Shown: positions 1-8,997, counted from the stretch's first letter. The stretch: DNA of 64,000 bases from Motiliproteus sp. SC1-56 (GCF_017309075.1 NZ_JAEMGS010000018.1:1-64000); one strand, 5' to 3'. The notes: generated by a model not told the origin, from the letters alone. Translations and numbers: made by a program.

Positions 1-101
1 TCCGGAACCACCTGACTCCATCCCGAACTCAGAAGTGAAACGGTCCAGCGCCGATGGTAGTGTGGGGTCTCCCCATGTGAGAGTAGGTCATCGCCAAGCG
101 C
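1..101 (+). rRNA. rrf: 5S ribosomal RNA, 3' part
   Basis: The first ~100 bases match the conserved 5S rRNA core from loop A to the 3' strand: the CCGAACTCAGAAGTGAAACG segment, CGCCGATGGTAGTGTGGGG and CCCCATGTGAGAGTAGG are all present. About 19-20 bases of the 5' end lie outside the window. The 3' end is placed near base 101 by analogy with pseudomonad 5S genes; the exact end is uncertain by a few bases. It marks the distal end of an rRNA operon transcribed into the window. Confidence 0.95.
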
Positions 102-112
102 CTTATCCTGAG

Positions 113-143
113 AAACCCCCGGCACACCGTGCCGGGGGTTTTT
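113..143 (+). terminator. rho-independent terminator of the rRNA operon
   Basis: A near-perfect hairpin follows the 5S gene by about 12 bases: AAACCCCCGGCAC (113-125), a 3-base loop, and its complement (129-141), running into a T stretch. This is the expected end of the rrn transcript. Confidence 0.92.
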
Positions 144-228
144 CGTTTGGGCCGGCAGAATCTTAAACGGCGGGTTTCAATCGGTAGGTGGGGCGGGCGA
201 ACGAAAGGAAGGCTGGTTGGCTCCGTGC

Positions 229-256
229 AAAAAAACGGGCAGCTAGAGCTGCCCGT
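229..256 (-). terminator. rho-independent terminator of nadC
   Basis: Ten-base perfect inverted repeat ACGGGCAGCT / AGCTGCCCGT (235-244 and 247-256). Read on the minus strand it is followed by seven T residues (complement of 229-235). It lies about 25 bases past the nadC stop codon. Confidence 0.9.
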
Positions 257-280
257 CAGTGAAAACCGCTGGAGCGGGAT

Positions 281-1129
281 TCACCCGATTTCGGTGACGC
301 GCATCGACAGGTCGATGGATTTGCAGTCCTTGGTCAGCGCGCCGATGGAGATGTAGTCGACGCCGGTTTCAGCGTAGCTGCGCAGGGTTTCGTCTGTAAT
401 GCCGCCGGATGCTTCGAGTTTGGCGCGGCCGTCGGCATCTCTGACGGCGGTCCTCATTTCCGCCAGGCTGAAGTTATCGAGCATGATGATATCGGCTTGG
501 GCGCCCAGCGCCTGCTTGAACTCATCCATGTTTTCAACTTCCACTTCTACCGGCTTTCCCGGTTCATTGGTGCGTGCCTGAGCGATGGCGTTGGCGATGG
601 AGCCGCAAGCGGCGATGTGGTTTTCCTTGATCAGGAAGGCGTCGTAGAGTCCGATGCGGTGATTGAAGCACCCGCCGCAACTGACCGCGTACTTCTGTGC
701 ATTGCGCAGTCCTGGGAGTGTTTTGCGGGTGTCGAGCAGCTTGACTGAGGTGCCGCGGACCATCTCGGCATAGTCATGGGCGCGGGTCGCTGTGCCGGAA
801 AGGGTCTGCAGAAAGTTGAGGGCGCAGCGCTCGCCAGTGAGCAGTGAGCGGGCCGGGCCTTCCAGCTCGAACAGGACCTGGTCGGCTTCGACCCGGTTAC
901 CGTCTGCCACAAGCCAGTGGAGCTGTACCTGTGGATCGACTTGCCGGAAGACCTCGTTGACCCAGTCGCGGCCGCAAATAATCGCGACTTCGCGAGCGAT
1001 GACCCGGGCTTTGGCCTTCTGCGACGCGGGGATCAGGGCGGCGGTAATATCGCCGCTGCCGACGTCCTCCTGCAGGGCACGTTGAACGGTGAGTTCCAGG
1101 TCGGTTTTAAGGTGTGCGGGTACGGACAT
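281..1129 (-). CDS. nadC: nicotinate-nucleotide pyrophosphorylase (carboxylating)
   Basis: Quinolinate phosphoribosyltransferase, which converts quinolinate and PRPP to nicotinate mononucleotide, CO2 and PPi in de novo NAD synthesis; cytosolic. The 282-residue length is normal. Visible family signatures include [17 protein letters not shown] and [21 protein letters not shown] in the middle of the protein (PRPP/quinolinate site), [10 protein letters not shown] and the C-terminal barrel segments LEASGGIT and YISIGALTK. The ATG at 1129 is followed directly by the usual N-terminal helical region. It is divergent from ampD, a neighbour pair common in pseudomonads and relatives. Confidence 0.97.
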   Translation of the reverse strand: MSVPAHLKTDLELTVQRALQEDVGSGDITAALIPASQKAKARVIAREVAIICGRDWVNEVFRQVDPQVQLHWLVADGNRVEADQVLFELEGPARSLLTGERCALNFLQTLSGTATRAHDYAEMVRGTSVKLLDTRKTLPGLRNAQKYAVSCGGCFNHRIGLYDAFLIKENHIAACGSIANAIAQARTNEPGKPVEVEVENMDEFKQALGAQADIIMLDNFSLAEMRTAVRDADGRAKLEASGGITDETLRSYAETGVDYISIGALTKDCKSIDLSMRVTEIG

Positions 1130-1247
1130 GGTTCCCTCTCGGGGCAGCAGCGGATTAACGATATTTCGAAGTGGCGCGAATTGTAGCAGAAAGGGGACAG
1201 GGCTTTATACTAGGCCCTTCGTTTCCTCGGACCTTTGCGGGAAAGCC

Positions 1248-1805
1248 ATGGCACATTTCGAGGTGGTTGATCATCGTTTGCAGCAAGCCCGGTTTCAGCC
1301 CTCCCCCAATCACGGGGAGCGGCCAGCAGGCACAGCGATCGATCTACTGGTTATTCACAACATCAGCCTTCCTCCGGGGCAGTTTGGTGGGGACTGCATT
1401 GAGCGTTTCTTCCTGAATCAACTGGATGCCCACGAACACCCATTTTTTGCCGAGATTTCAGATCTTCAGGTTTCCGCCCACCTATTGGTTGACCGCTGCG
1501 GACAGGTTGTACAATTCGTGCCCTTTGATCGGCGTGCCTGGCATGCCGGCCGGTCCTGTTTCCAGGGGCGAGATGAATGCAATGATTTCTCCATCGGGAT
1601 TGAGCTTGAGGGAACCGATGAAACACCTTACACCGATGCCCAGTATGAAGCGTTGGCCGGGATTAGCCGCGCGTTGATGAGGGCATACCCGGCGCTCTCC
1701 CCGGAGGGTATTGTCGGCCACTGTGATATTGCCCCGGGGCGTAAAAGCGATCCAGGGCCGGCGTTTGACTGGGCTCGGTTTAGCGCGCTTTTAGCGCAGG
1801 CTTAG
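1248..1805 (+). CDS. ampD: 1,6-anhydro-N-acetylmuramyl-L-alanine amidase AmpD
   Basis: Cytosolic zinc amidase of peptidoglycan recycling. It cleaves the stem peptide from anhydromuropeptides and so keeps the AmpR inducer low. The 185-residue protein carries the Amidase_2 fold motifs: VIHNISLPPGQFGG (first zinc His), AEISDLQVSAHLLVDR, RAWHAGRS, and VGHCDIAPGRKSDPGPAFDW, which holds the second zinc His and the Asp ligand. The frame is open back to 1089, but the ATG at 1248 fits the family start (MAHFEVVDHRLQQARFQPSP); the upstream extension overlaps nadC. A single-gene unit divergent from nadC. Confidence 0.95.
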   Translation: MAHFEVVDHRLQQARFQPSPNHGERPAGTAIDLLVIHNISLPPGQFGGDCIERFFLNQLDAHEHPFFAEISDLQVSAHLLVDRCGQVVQFVPFDRRAWHAGRSCFQGRDECNDFSIGIELEGTDETPYTDAQYEALAGISRALMRAYPALSPEGIVGHCDIAPGRKSDPGPAFDWARFSALLAQA

Positions 1806-1922
1806 GGTGGCGGAGGCCTTCAGGGAGGGCAAATGCAAATCAAGAAAAAGTGTTAGTAACGCGAACGATTAGCATTTATGATATCAATACACTGTCGTTA
1901 ATAAGGTTATTCGGGCGTGGTT

Positions 1923-2969
1923 ATGGGATCCCTGCTCAGCGTTAAAGGAATTGAGTGTCGTTACCAGCAACAGGCGGTCGTCAGCGATCTGTCGTTTGCT
2001 GTCCAGCCGGGCGAAATTGCCTGTCTGTTGGGCCCCAGCGGCTGCGGTAAAACCACGGTGTTGCGGGCCATCGCCGGGTTTAACGCCATATATGCCGGTA
2101 GCATTTCCCTGGAGCAGGAAGTGATTGCTTCGCCGGGGAACGGTATGGCTCCGGAGCGGCGTGGCATTGGTATGGTGTTCCAAGATTATGCCTTGTTTCC
2201 TCACCTCAATGTGCGTGACAACGTGGCCTTTGGGCTGCAGAAGTGGAGTGCACGAGAGCGACAGCAGGCGGTTACGCATCTGTTGGAGTTGGTTAAGTTA
2301 CAGGGGATGGAGAATCGCTTCCCCCACGAGCTCTCCGGCGGTCAGCAGCAGCGGGTAGCCTTGGCTCGCGCGCTCGCTCCCAAGCCGCGCCTGTTATTGC
2401 TCGATGAGCCTTTTTCCAATCTGGACACGGAGTTGCGTCGCCAACTGGCCCAGGAAGTGCGGGACATTCTAAAGGAGGAGGGGATCTCTGCCATCGTGGT
2501 TACTCACGACCAGGACGAGGCGTTTACGGTCAGTGATAAGCTGGGCGTTCTGGCTGAGGGACGTCTGCAGCAGTGGGACAGCCCCTTCCAGGTGTATCAC
2601 CAGCCGGCCAACCGCACGGTGGCCAGCTTTGTTGGCGAGGGCAAGTTTATTCGCGGGCGGGCCCTGGAAGGGGGGCTGGTGGAGACGGATATCGGGCTGG
2701 TCAAAGCGCAGCAGATGTCCTGGCAGGCCGGGGATGAGGTGGACGTGTTTTTAAGGCCGCACGAAATCGTGCCCGGGTGCAGCGACTGCGATGTGCGGGG
2801 CCGGGTGACCCGTAAGGAGTTTCTGGGAACCACCACCCTCTACACCTTTACCCTGGATAACGAACGCCAGGTTGAGTCCACCTTCATCAACGCGGACTTT
2901 CAGATGGGAGAGACCGTCGGGCTGAGAGTGGAAACGGATAACCTGGTGGCGTTCCCGGCCGCGTCCTGA
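1923..2969 (+). CDS. fbpC: ferric iron ABC transporter, ATP-binding protein (FbpC type)
   Basis: ATPase of an Fbp/Afu-type Fe(III) importer. The ~348-residue protein has Walker A GPSGCGKTT near residue 37, Q-loop FQDYALFPHLNVRDN, signature LSGGQQQRVALARALA, Walker B LLLLDEPFSNLD and a switch His (VTHDQDE). A ~120-residue C-terminal TOBE-like region contains VDVFLRPHEI and FLGTTTLYTF. A GTG two codons upstream (1917) is an alternative start. The gene faces fbpB/fbpA from the opposite strand, so the ATPase is transcribed separately from its permease. The AT-rich upstream segment (1861-1900) only weakly resembles a Fur box. Confidence 0.88.
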   Translation: MGSLLSVKGIECRYQQQAVVSDLSFAVQPGEIACLLGPSGCGKTTVLRAIAGFNAIYAGSISLEQEVIASPGNGMAPERRGIGMVFQDYALFPHLNVRDNVAFGLQKWSARERQQAVTHLLELVKLQGMENRFPHELSGGQQQRVALARALAPKPRLLLLDEPFSNLDTELRRQLAQEVRDILKEEGISAIVVTHDQDEAFTVSDKLGVLAEGRLQQWDSPFQVYHQPANRTVASFVGEGKFIRGRALEGGLVETDIGLVKAQQMSWQAGDEVDVFLRPHEIVPGCSDCDVRGRVTRKEFLGTTTLYTFTLDNERQVESTFINADFQMGETVGLRVETDNLVAFPAAS

Positions 2970-3114
2970 CCCTTGTCCTGTTGAGCCGTGGCGGCGTCCC
3001 CCCCCCTACGCCTTCTTCTCTTTAGCATCGGGGAGGGCTTTCCTGAGCCGGCTTAAGGCTCGCTGCAAGCCTCTCGGTGCATTGTGCTGACCTCCTCCGC
3101 TTCCCCCGGGATGA

Positions 3115-4806
3115 TTATCCGCGCTCGGTGCGTCTTGAGCCGGCGATGGAACGGCTAAGCACGATTACCGGGATAATCCCCACCGCAACAATCATCAGCG
3201 CTCCCAGTGCGGAGGCCTCCAGCATTTCGTCGGAGGCGTACTGATAGACGTGGGTGGCCAGGGTGTCGAAGTTGAACGGGCGCAGAATTAGGGTCGCCGG
3301 CAGTTCTTTCATACAGTCGACAAAGACGATGAGTGCCCCGGTCAGGAGGCCACCGCGAATTTGTGGCAGGTGCACGTGGAACAGGGTCTGCAGGCTGTTG
3401 TAGCCCAGGGAGCGTGCGGCCATATCCATGGTAGGGGTGACCTTGGCCAGGCTTGACTCGACGGCGCCGTTGGCCACCGCCAGAAAGCGAACCACGTAGG
3501 CAAATACCACCGCAAAGAGGGTGCCGCTCAGGAGCAGCCCTGTGGAGATGCCGAAGAGGTTGTCCATCAGTTGGTCGAGGCTGTTGTCGAAAGCGGCGAA
3601 GGGCACGATCACACCGATGGCCAGTACCGCACCCGGCATGGCGTAGCCCAGGCTGGAAAGGCGTCCCATCAGACTCACTCCCCGGGTGGGGTAGAGGCGC
3701 TTGCCGTAGCTCAGAACGAGGCCGAGGGCGCAGGCGATGAGCGCCGCGGTGGCCGAGAGCACAAAACTGTTGCGGGCAATGGCGGCAAATTCCGGGGTCC
3801 AGGAACTCGCCAAATTGATCCAGGCGTAACGGCCCAGCACCCACACCGGAACCAAAAAACCGGCGGCCAGGGGCAGGGCGCAGACCAGCCAGGCACCCGC
3901 CGCACGCCAGCCGTGCAGGCGGAAAGTCAGCAGGGTGTTAAAACGGTCCGGGGCGCTGAAGTGGCGCTGGCGGGCTCTGCCCAGCCGCTCAAGGGTTATC
4001 AACAGTACTACGAACACCAGCATCAGGCTGGCGATCTGCGCCGCGCCGCCCAGGTTGCCCATGTTGAGCCAGGTGTCGTAAATACCGGCGGTCAGACTGC
4101 GCACGGCGAAGTAGTCCACGGTGCCGAAATCGTTGATGGTCTCCATGGAGACCAGGGAGAGCCCTACGGCAATGGCAGGCCTGGCCATGGGGAGTGAGAC
4201 CCGTAGAAAGCTTTGCCAGGGGGTGCAGCCCAGGGTTCGGCTCGCGGCCTGGATGCTCATGGATTGCTCAAGAAAGGCCGCCCGCGCCAGCATGTAAACG
4301 TAGGGGTAGAGCACCAGGGTGAACATCAAAATTGCCCCGCCGAGGCTTCGGATCTCCGGGAACCAGTAGTCCCGGGCTGTCTGCCAGCCAAAGTAGGCGC
4401 GCAGGGTCTCCTGCACCGGGCCTGCGTACTCAAGCAGGTCGGTGTAGACGTAAGCGACGACATACGCCGGTACGGCGAAGGGGAGCAGCAGCGCCCACTC
4501 GAACCAGCGCTGGCCGGGAAAACGACACATGGTCACCAGCCATGCCGTGGCTACCCCGAGCAATACCGAGCCCGCCCCCACACCGACCATCAGTTTCAGG
4601 GTTGTGGTCACGTAGTGGGGCAGCACGGTATCGACCAGGTGGGCCCAGATGTTCTCCGTGGGGAACAGCGCCAGGTAAAAAACGGCAAAGACCGGCAGCA
4701 CCACCATCAGCGCCACCAGGGTAACGGCGCTGGTCCAGCCGCCACTACCGCCGAAGCGAAGAAGGGTGCGCTGCTGTTTGGGTGGTACGTTCACGGGGGC
4801 ATTCAT
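3115..4806 (-). CDS. fbpB: ferric iron ABC transporter, permease (FbpB type)
   Basis: Inner-membrane permease of the Fe(III) importer. At 563 residues it has the fused two-domain BPD_transp_1 layout of FbpB, with about 12 predicted membrane segments. Two EAA-like coupling loops are visible: ASRTLGCTPWQSFLRVSLPM in the first half and AARSLGYNSLQTLFHVHLPQ in the second. It lies downstream of fbpA on the same strand, separated by a terminator-like hairpin (4852-4887), which would lower its expression relative to the binding protein. The start ATG at 4806 has only a weak ribosome binding site, consistent with low expression. Confidence 0.93.
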   Translation of the reverse strand: MNAPVNVPPKQQRTLLRFGGSGGWTSAVTLVALMVVLPVFAVFYLALFPTENIWAHLVDTVLPHYVTTTLKLMVGVGAGSVLLGVATAWLVTMCRFPGQRWFEWALLLPFAVPAYVVAYVYTDLLEYAGPVQETLRAYFGWQTARDYWFPEIRSLGGAILMFTLVLYPYVYMLARAAFLEQSMSIQAASRTLGCTPWQSFLRVSLPMARPAIAVGLSLVSMETINDFGTVDYFAVRSLTAGIYDTWLNMGNLGGAAQIASLMLVFVVLLITLERLGRARQRHFSAPDRFNTLLTFRLHGWRAAGAWLVCALPLAAGFLVPVWVLGRYAWINLASSWTPEFAAIARNSFVLSATAALIACALGLVLSYGKRLYPTRGVSLMGRLSSLGYAMPGAVLAIGVIVPFAAFDNSLDQLMDNLFGISTGLLLSGTLFAVVFAYVVRFLAVANGAVESSLAKVTPTMDMAARSLGYNSLQTLFHVHLPQIRGGLLTGALIVFVDCMKELPATLILRPFNFDTLATHVYQYASDEMLEASALGALMIVAVGIIPVIVLSRSIAGSRRTERG

Positions 4807-4851
4807 GGGTTACGGCTCGACGGCCGGCCTTGAAAAGGCCGGGTTTAGAAA

Positions 4852-4887
4852 CAAAAAAACGGCAGCCAGCGGGGCCGGACTGCCGTT
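4852..4887 (-). terminator. hairpin with T tract between fbpA and fbpB
   Basis: Perfect 8-base stem AACGGCAG / CTGCCGTT (4858-4865 and 4880-4887). On the minus strand it is followed by seven T residues (complement of 4853-4859). It sits just past the fbpA stop and 45 bases before fbpB, so it probably acts as a partial terminator that sets a high FbpA to FbpB ratio. Confidence 0.8.
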
Positions 4888-4909
4888 ATACGCTGATATC
4901 CTGGGATTA

Positions 4910-5953
4910 TCAGTTATTGTAACCGACTTTATCAACCAGCTTGCTGGCCTGCTCTCGGTGCTTGGCGACTTCCGCCAGGCTCACCTCGTCGGCCTTGAAT
5001 TCACCCATGTACTTGTTGATCAGGTTGGAGCGGGGCGTGTTGGGCCGCACCGGGAACTCGAAGTTCTCCTGAGCATACATGTACTGGGCCAGTTGCCCGG
5101 AAAGGAACTCCATCAGCTTGATAGCGTTTGCCTTGTTGGGGGCGTGCTCGGTCAAGGCAACACCGGAGATGTTCATGTGGGTACCGCGGTCTGCCTGGTT
5201 GGGGAAGATCAGGTTAACGGACTGGGCCCACTCGATCTGCTCGGGGTTCTTGGCGTTGGTGATCATCTTGCCGAAGTAGTAGCTGTTGCCGAGGGCGATG
5301 TCGCAGACGCCTTCCTTCACGGCCTTGACCTGGGCGCGGTCATTCCCTTGGGGCTTGCGCGCCAGGTTGTTCTTCAGCCCCTCAAGCCAAGCCTCAGCCT
5401 TCTCTTCGCCGTGGTGCTGGATCATGGAGGCGAACAGGGCGATGTTGTAATTGTGCTTGCCGCTGCGGGTGCAGATGCGGCCTTTCCATTTCGGGTCGGC
5501 CAGGTCCTCGTAGGTGCTGACTTCCCCTTCCTTGACCCGCTCCTTGGAGGTATAGAGGATGCGGGCGCGGGAGGTCAGGCCAAACCACTTGCCATCGGGA
5601 TCGCGGTACTGGGCGGGGATGTTCTGCTCCAGCACGTCGCTCTCAACCGGCTGGGTCAGGTCCTTGTTGACCGCGTCCCAGAGCTTGCCAAAGTCCGAGG
5701 TGAGCAGCAGATCGGCGGGGCTGTTGCGGCCCTCGCGCTCTAGGCGCTCCAGCAGACCTTCTTTTGCGAAAACGACGTTGGTCTTGATTCCGGTCTCCTG
5801 GGTGAAGGCGTCCAGCATGGGCTCAATCAGAAAAGCCTGGCGGTAGGAATAAATGTTGACCTCTTCCGCAGCCTGAGCGGGGGTGGTCACCGCGGCGGCG
5901 ACAGGAAGGGCGATAAGAGCAGCAAGGGGTTTCAGCTTTTTGAATGAGAACAT
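4910..5953 (-). CDS. fbpA: ferric iron ABC transporter, periplasmic binding protein (FbpA type)
   Basis: Periplasmic Fe(III)-binding protein that delivers iron to the FbpB/FbpC importer. It has a signal peptide (MFSFKKLKPLAALIALP..., likely cut after AQA near residue 27) and then EVNIYSYRQAFLIEPMLDAF, the usual start of this family. GNSYYFGKM near the middle contains the consecutive tyrosines typical of FbpA iron ligands. The ATG at 5953 is chosen because AAGGAG lies 9 bases upstream; a TTG at 5959 would be too close to it. A near-consensus Fur box overlaps the promoter. Confidence 0.93.
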   Translation of the reverse strand: MFSFKKLKPLAALIALPVAAAVTTPAQAAEEVNIYSYRQAFLIEPMLDAFTQETGIKTNVVFAKEGLLERLEREGRNSPADLLLTSDFGKLWDAVNKDLTQPVESDVLEQNIPAQYRDPDGKWFGLTSRARILYTSKERVKEGEVSTYEDLADPKWKGRICTRSGKHNYNIALFASMIQHHGEEKAEAWLEGLKNNLARKPQGNDRAQVKAVKEGVCDIALGNSYYFGKMITNAKNPEQIEWAQSVNLIFPNQADRGTHMNISGVALTEHAPNKANAIKLMEFLSGQLAQYMYAQENFEFPVRPNTPRSNLINKYMGEFKADEVSLAEVAKHREQASKLVDKVGYNN

Positions 5954-5991
5954 TGGCAACGGCTCCTTGAGTTGCTGTTGATCTAAATACT

Positions 5992-6010
5992 AATGAGAAA
6001 GATTCTTATT
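5992..6010 (-). promoter_or_regulatory. Fur box upstream of fbpA
   Basis: AATGAGAAAGATTCTTATT (plus-strand reading) matches the 19-base consensus AATGAGAATGATTCTCATT at 17 positions by eye. It overlaps the predicted -10 of the fbpA promoter, so Fe-Fur should block transcription when iron is plentiful. Confidence 0.8.
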
Positions 6011-6030
6011 TATCATTGAGCCAATGTCAA
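6002..6030 (-). promoter_or_regulatory. fbpA promoter
   Basis: On the minus strand a perfect -35 TTGACA (6030-6025) is followed after 17 bases by AAGAAT (6007-6002). The -10 lies inside the Fur box. The start codon is about 50 bases downstream. Confidence 0.6.
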
Positions 6031-6059
6031 CTACGTAGTCGGAAAAATTATTTACTGAT

Positions 6060-6773
6060 TTAAAAAAGTCGGCCGAGGAGGGCGCTGAGCGCGGTTTCAA
6101 CCCGTAATATGCGGGGGCCGAGGTGGACCGGCTGCAGGCCCGCGTCGATCAGCTTGTTGACCTCGTAGCCGATCAGCCCCCCCTCCGGTCCGATCACGAG
6201 CAGGGTGTTGGGGGCCGGCGTCTGCGGACCCGGGCAGGGGCTTGCCTGGTACGGGTGGGCGAGGAGCGCCCGCTTGCCAGCGACCAGGGCCGGTAGCCGA
6301 TCTTCCACGAAGGGTTTGAAGCGCTTTTCCAGGCGGACGCGGGGAAGCTGGGTAGCGACCCCTTGCTCCAGCCCCAGCAACAGGTGCTCGTGAATGCGCT
6401 CGGGTGTCAGCCAGGGGGATTGCCAGTAGCTTTTCTCGACCCGGTAACTGTTGAACAGGATCAGCTCCTGCACACCGAAGGTGGCGCAGGTCTGAAAGAT
6501 GCGCTTGAGCATTTTTGGCCGGGGCAGGGCCAGCAGCAGGGTCAGGGGCAGTTGAGGCGGAGGTATTTGGTCGAGAGTGACCTCCAGCTCAAGGGCCGTA
6601 TCGGTAAGGCTGACCAACTGCCCGGAGCCCATCGGCCCGTCCACCAAGCCTACCCGCAGGGAATCCCCGGGGGCGGCGCTGTGCACGTCGCGGATATGCT
6701 GCAGGCGGCGACCGTCCAGGCGGACACGGCCGGGCGCAGTGAAATCGTCGGGGTTGAGAAGGATCAGGTTCAT
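6060..6773 (-). CDS. rsmE: 16S rRNA (uracil-1498-N3)-methyltransferase RsmE
   Basis: SAM-dependent SPOUT methyltransferase that modifies U1498 in the decoding region of 16S rRNA. The 237-residue protein has the N-terminal PUA-like domain (GRVRLDGRRLQHIRDVHSA) and the C-terminal trefoil-knot motifs LLVIGPEGGLIGYEV and VHLGPRILRVETALSALL, which bind SAM. The length is typical. It ends just before the fbpA promoter region. The start at 6773 has no strong Shine-Dalgarno sequence, but the N-terminal sequence fits the family. Confidence 0.95.
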   Translation of the reverse strand: MNLILLNPDDFTAPGRVRLDGRRLQHIRDVHSAAPGDSLRVGLVDGPMGSGQLVSLTDTALELEVTLDQIPPPQLPLTLLLALPRPKMLKRIFQTCATFGVQELILFNSYRVEKSYWQSPWLTPERIHEHLLLGLEQGVATQLPRVRLEKRFKPFVEDRLPALVAGKRALLAHPYQASPCPGPQTPAPNTLLVIGPEGGLIGYEVNKLIDAGLQPVHLGPRILRVETALSALLGRLF

Positions 6774-6876
6774 ACGGTCGGCGTCCAGGCTGAGTGGCGC
6801 CCGTGGCGCGGAAGCAAATCGAGTTGAGGGCGTGGGCCAAAGATGCTGACCTTAACCGGGGTGGCGGGAGAAGACA

Positions 6877-6895
6877 ACGGGGGCGGGGCCCCCGT
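6877..6895 (-). terminator. possible terminator of the lutABC operon
   Basis: Perfect 8-base stem ACGGGGGC / GCCCCCGT with a 3-base loop, 20 bases past the lutC stop. On the minus strand it is followed by TGTCTT, a poor T tract, so termination may be weak or rho-dependent. Confidence 0.5.
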
Positions 6896-6914
6896 GCTTG
6901 GGTGGATGAAAGGG

Positions 6915-7577
6915 TCAGTCGTTAAGCAGGAAAATGATCAGCCGCTTGGGGCCGTGTGCGCCCATCTGCAGCTTCTGCTCGATATCGGCGCTGCGCGAAG
7001 GTCCGGTGATCATGTTGACCGTGCGCGGCCAGGTGCCGCCCAGCTCTCGAACCTTCTGCCACGCCGCCTCGTAGGGGCCGACAATGGCGGAGCGGCGCAA
7101 GACTACCAGGTGGGTATCGGGAAGAAAGTTGAGGGTGGTGGGGCTCTGGGCGCCTGAAAGGAGCATCAGGGTGCCGGTTTCGGCGATGCCGGCAAAGGCT
7201 CCGGTCAGGCTGACGTGATCGCCGGCCCGTGCCACCCGCTCTTCGCGGGGCAGCTCTTCGGGCCAGGCAAGGGCGGTCAGCTCCGGTTCGCTGGCCATCA
7301 CCAGGGGGCCGCCGCCGAGTTCCGGCAGCAGCTCTGCGACCTTGGCCGGGAGCGCCTCCAGGCGATCCAGCTCGTGCAACTCGGCAGCCGCCTCCAGTGC
7401 CATCTCCTTGAACAGGTTGACCTGCTCGTTAAAGGCGAGTGCGCTGCGTGCAGGAATGCAGTTCGCTGGGTGCGCCTTCAGTCGCTGGCGGACGTGGTCA
7501 AGTGCGTCGCCTTCGAGGGGGCCGCGGCCCAGGCCCCGGCGGATGTTGGCAAAGATCTGTTCGCGTGCGTTGCTCAT
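6915..7577 (-). CDS. lutC: lactate utilization protein C (LUD domain)
   Basis: Third subunit of the LutABC L-lactate dehydrogenase complex. The 220-residue LUD-domain protein contains VSLTGAFAGIAETGTLMLLS, PDTHLVVLRRSAIVGPYEAA and, near the C-terminus, NMITGPSRSADIEQKLQMGA with HGPKRLIIFLLND. Its precise chemical role in the complex is not established. The ATG at 7577 lies one base past the lutB stop, with GAGGAG just upstream, which indicates translational coupling. Confidence 0.93.
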   Translation of the reverse strand: MSNAREQIFANIRRGLGRGPLEGDALDHVRQRLKAHPANCIPARSALAFNEQVNLFKEMALEAAAELHELDRLEALPAKVAELLPELGGGPLVMASEPELTALAWPEELPREERVARAGDHVSLTGAFAGIAETGTLMLLSGAQSPTTLNFLPDTHLVVLRRSAIVGPYEAAWQKVRELGGTWPRTVNMITGPSRSADIEQKLQMGAHGPKRLIIFLLND

Positions 7578-7578
7578 A

Positions 7579-8997
7579 TCAGTTCTCCTCCGCCTGGCGT
7601 TGCTGCTTTTTCCACTGGTCCATAAAGGTGCCGCCCTCGGGGGCGGGCATCTCCCGCCAGGCGGTCCAGCCCTTGCTCAGGGGCAGGGAGTGCACACGGC
7701 CTTTTTTGCCGGCCATCAGCTTGAGTCCGAAGCTGCCGGCGCGCGCCAGCCAGCGATAGAGTTTGGGGTGTCGGGTGAAGTAGGACCAGGCGCCAAGTCC
7801 CAGGCGCACCCCTTTGGGGGAGAGGTGGCGTTCAAATTCCCGCTCGCGCCAGTGCCGCATCATCTTAGGCAGAGGGATGCGGACCGGACACACTGATTCG
7901 CATTTGCCGCAGAACGTGGAAGCGTTGGGCAGGTGGCCGGCCTTGTCGATGCCGATCAGCTTCGGGGTCAGCACCGCGCCCATGGGGCCCGGGTAGACCC
8001 AGCCGTAGGCGTGGCCGCCCACGGCACCGTAAACCGGGCAGTGGTTCATGCAGGCCGAACAGCGGATGCAGCGCAGCATCTCCTGAAAGTCGCCGCCGAG
8101 CATCTCGCTGCGACCGTTATCCAGCAGCACCACATGGTACTCCTCGGGGCCGTCCTGGTCGTCGCTGCGTCGGGGGCCGGTGGAGAGGGTGTTGTAGACG
8201 GTAAACTCCTGTCCTGTGGCCGAGCGGGCCAGCAGGCGCTGGAACAGGGTCATGTCTTCCAGGGTGGGGACCACCTTGTCGATGGTGGCGATCACCACAT
8301 GAACCCGCGGCAGAATCTGGGTGAGGTCGCCGTTGCCCTCGTTGGTGACGATCAGCGTGCTGCCGGTTTCCGCGACGCAGAAGTTGGCCCCGGTAATGCC
8401 CACATCCGCGGCCACGAATTGTTTGCGCAGCATCTCCCGGGCTTCTTGCATCAGTGCCGCCGGGTCATCGGTGCGCTCGGTGCCGTGCTTCTTGGAGAAA
8501 ATGTCGCTGACATCGTCCAGGTTGAGGTGAATGGCCGGTGCGATTATGTGGCTGGGGTGGTCCTCGCGCAGCTGCAGGATGTACTCCCCGAGGTCGGTTT
8601 CAATCGGATGGACGCCGTGCTCCTCCAGGTAGTCGTTGAGGTTGATCTCCTCTGAGACCATGGACTTGCCCTTGGTAACCGTCTTGGCGTTGGCTTTGCG
8701 GCAGATGTCCAGGATGGCCTTGCGCGCCTCTTCCGCGTCCCGCGCCCAGTGGACCTGGCCGCCTTGCTCAATGACCTTGGTCTCGAACTGCTCCAGGTAG
8801 AAGTCCAGGTGCTCGATGACATGGTTTTTCAGGTCCCGGCCTTCGTCGCGCAGCTGCTCAAACTCGGGCATGCGGGCCACGGCGGCGGCGCGCTTGCCGG
8901 GAAACCCGTGGCGCAGGTTGCCAAGTGCCTTCTGCAGCGAGGGGTCGTGCAGGGCGGTCTTGGCCCGTTCTTTAAACTGGGGACTGTTGATCTGCAT
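7579..8997 (-). CDS. lutB: lactate utilization iron-sulfur protein LutB
   Basis: Iron-sulfur subunit of the LutABC complex that oxidises L-lactate to pyruvate. The ~472-residue protein has an N-terminal LUD domain (TKGKSMVSEEINLNDYLEE; ADVGITGANFCVAETGS) and a C-terminal ferredoxin-like region with two cluster motifs, CIRCSACMNHCPVY and CGKCESVCPVRIPLP. The frame is open to 9024, but the ATG at 8997 is preferred: it is preceded by AAGGAG at good spacing and follows the lutA stop at 9002 by four bases. Middle gene of the lutA-lutB-lutC operon. Confidence 0.95.
   Translation of the reverse strand: MQINSPQFKERAKTALHDPSLQKALGNLRHGFPGKRAAAVARMPEFEQLRDEGRDLKNHVIEHLDFYLEQFETKVIEQGGQVHWARDAEEARKAILDICRKANAKTVTKGKSMVSEEINLNDYLEEHGVHPIETDLGEYILQLREDHPSHIIAPAIHLNLDDVSDIFSKKHGTERTDDPAALMQEAREMLRKQFVAADVGITGANFCVAETGSTLIVTNEGNGDLTQILPRVHVVIATIDKVVPTLEDMTLFQRLLARSATGQEFTVYNTLSTGPRRSDDQDGPEEYHVVLLDNGRSEMLGGDFQEMLRCIRCSACMNHCPVYGAVGGHAYGWVYPGPMGAVLTPKLIGIDKAGHLPNASTFCGKCESVCPVRIPLPKMMRHWREREFERHLSPKGVRLGLGAWSYFTRHPKLYRWLARAGSFGLKLMAGKKGRVHSLPLSKGWTAWREMPAPEGGTFMDQWKKQQRQAEEN

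Noticed and set aside
1861-1900. Possible Fur box upstream of fbpC
   Set aside because: Only about 10 of 19 positions fit the consensus, much weaker than the site at fbpA.
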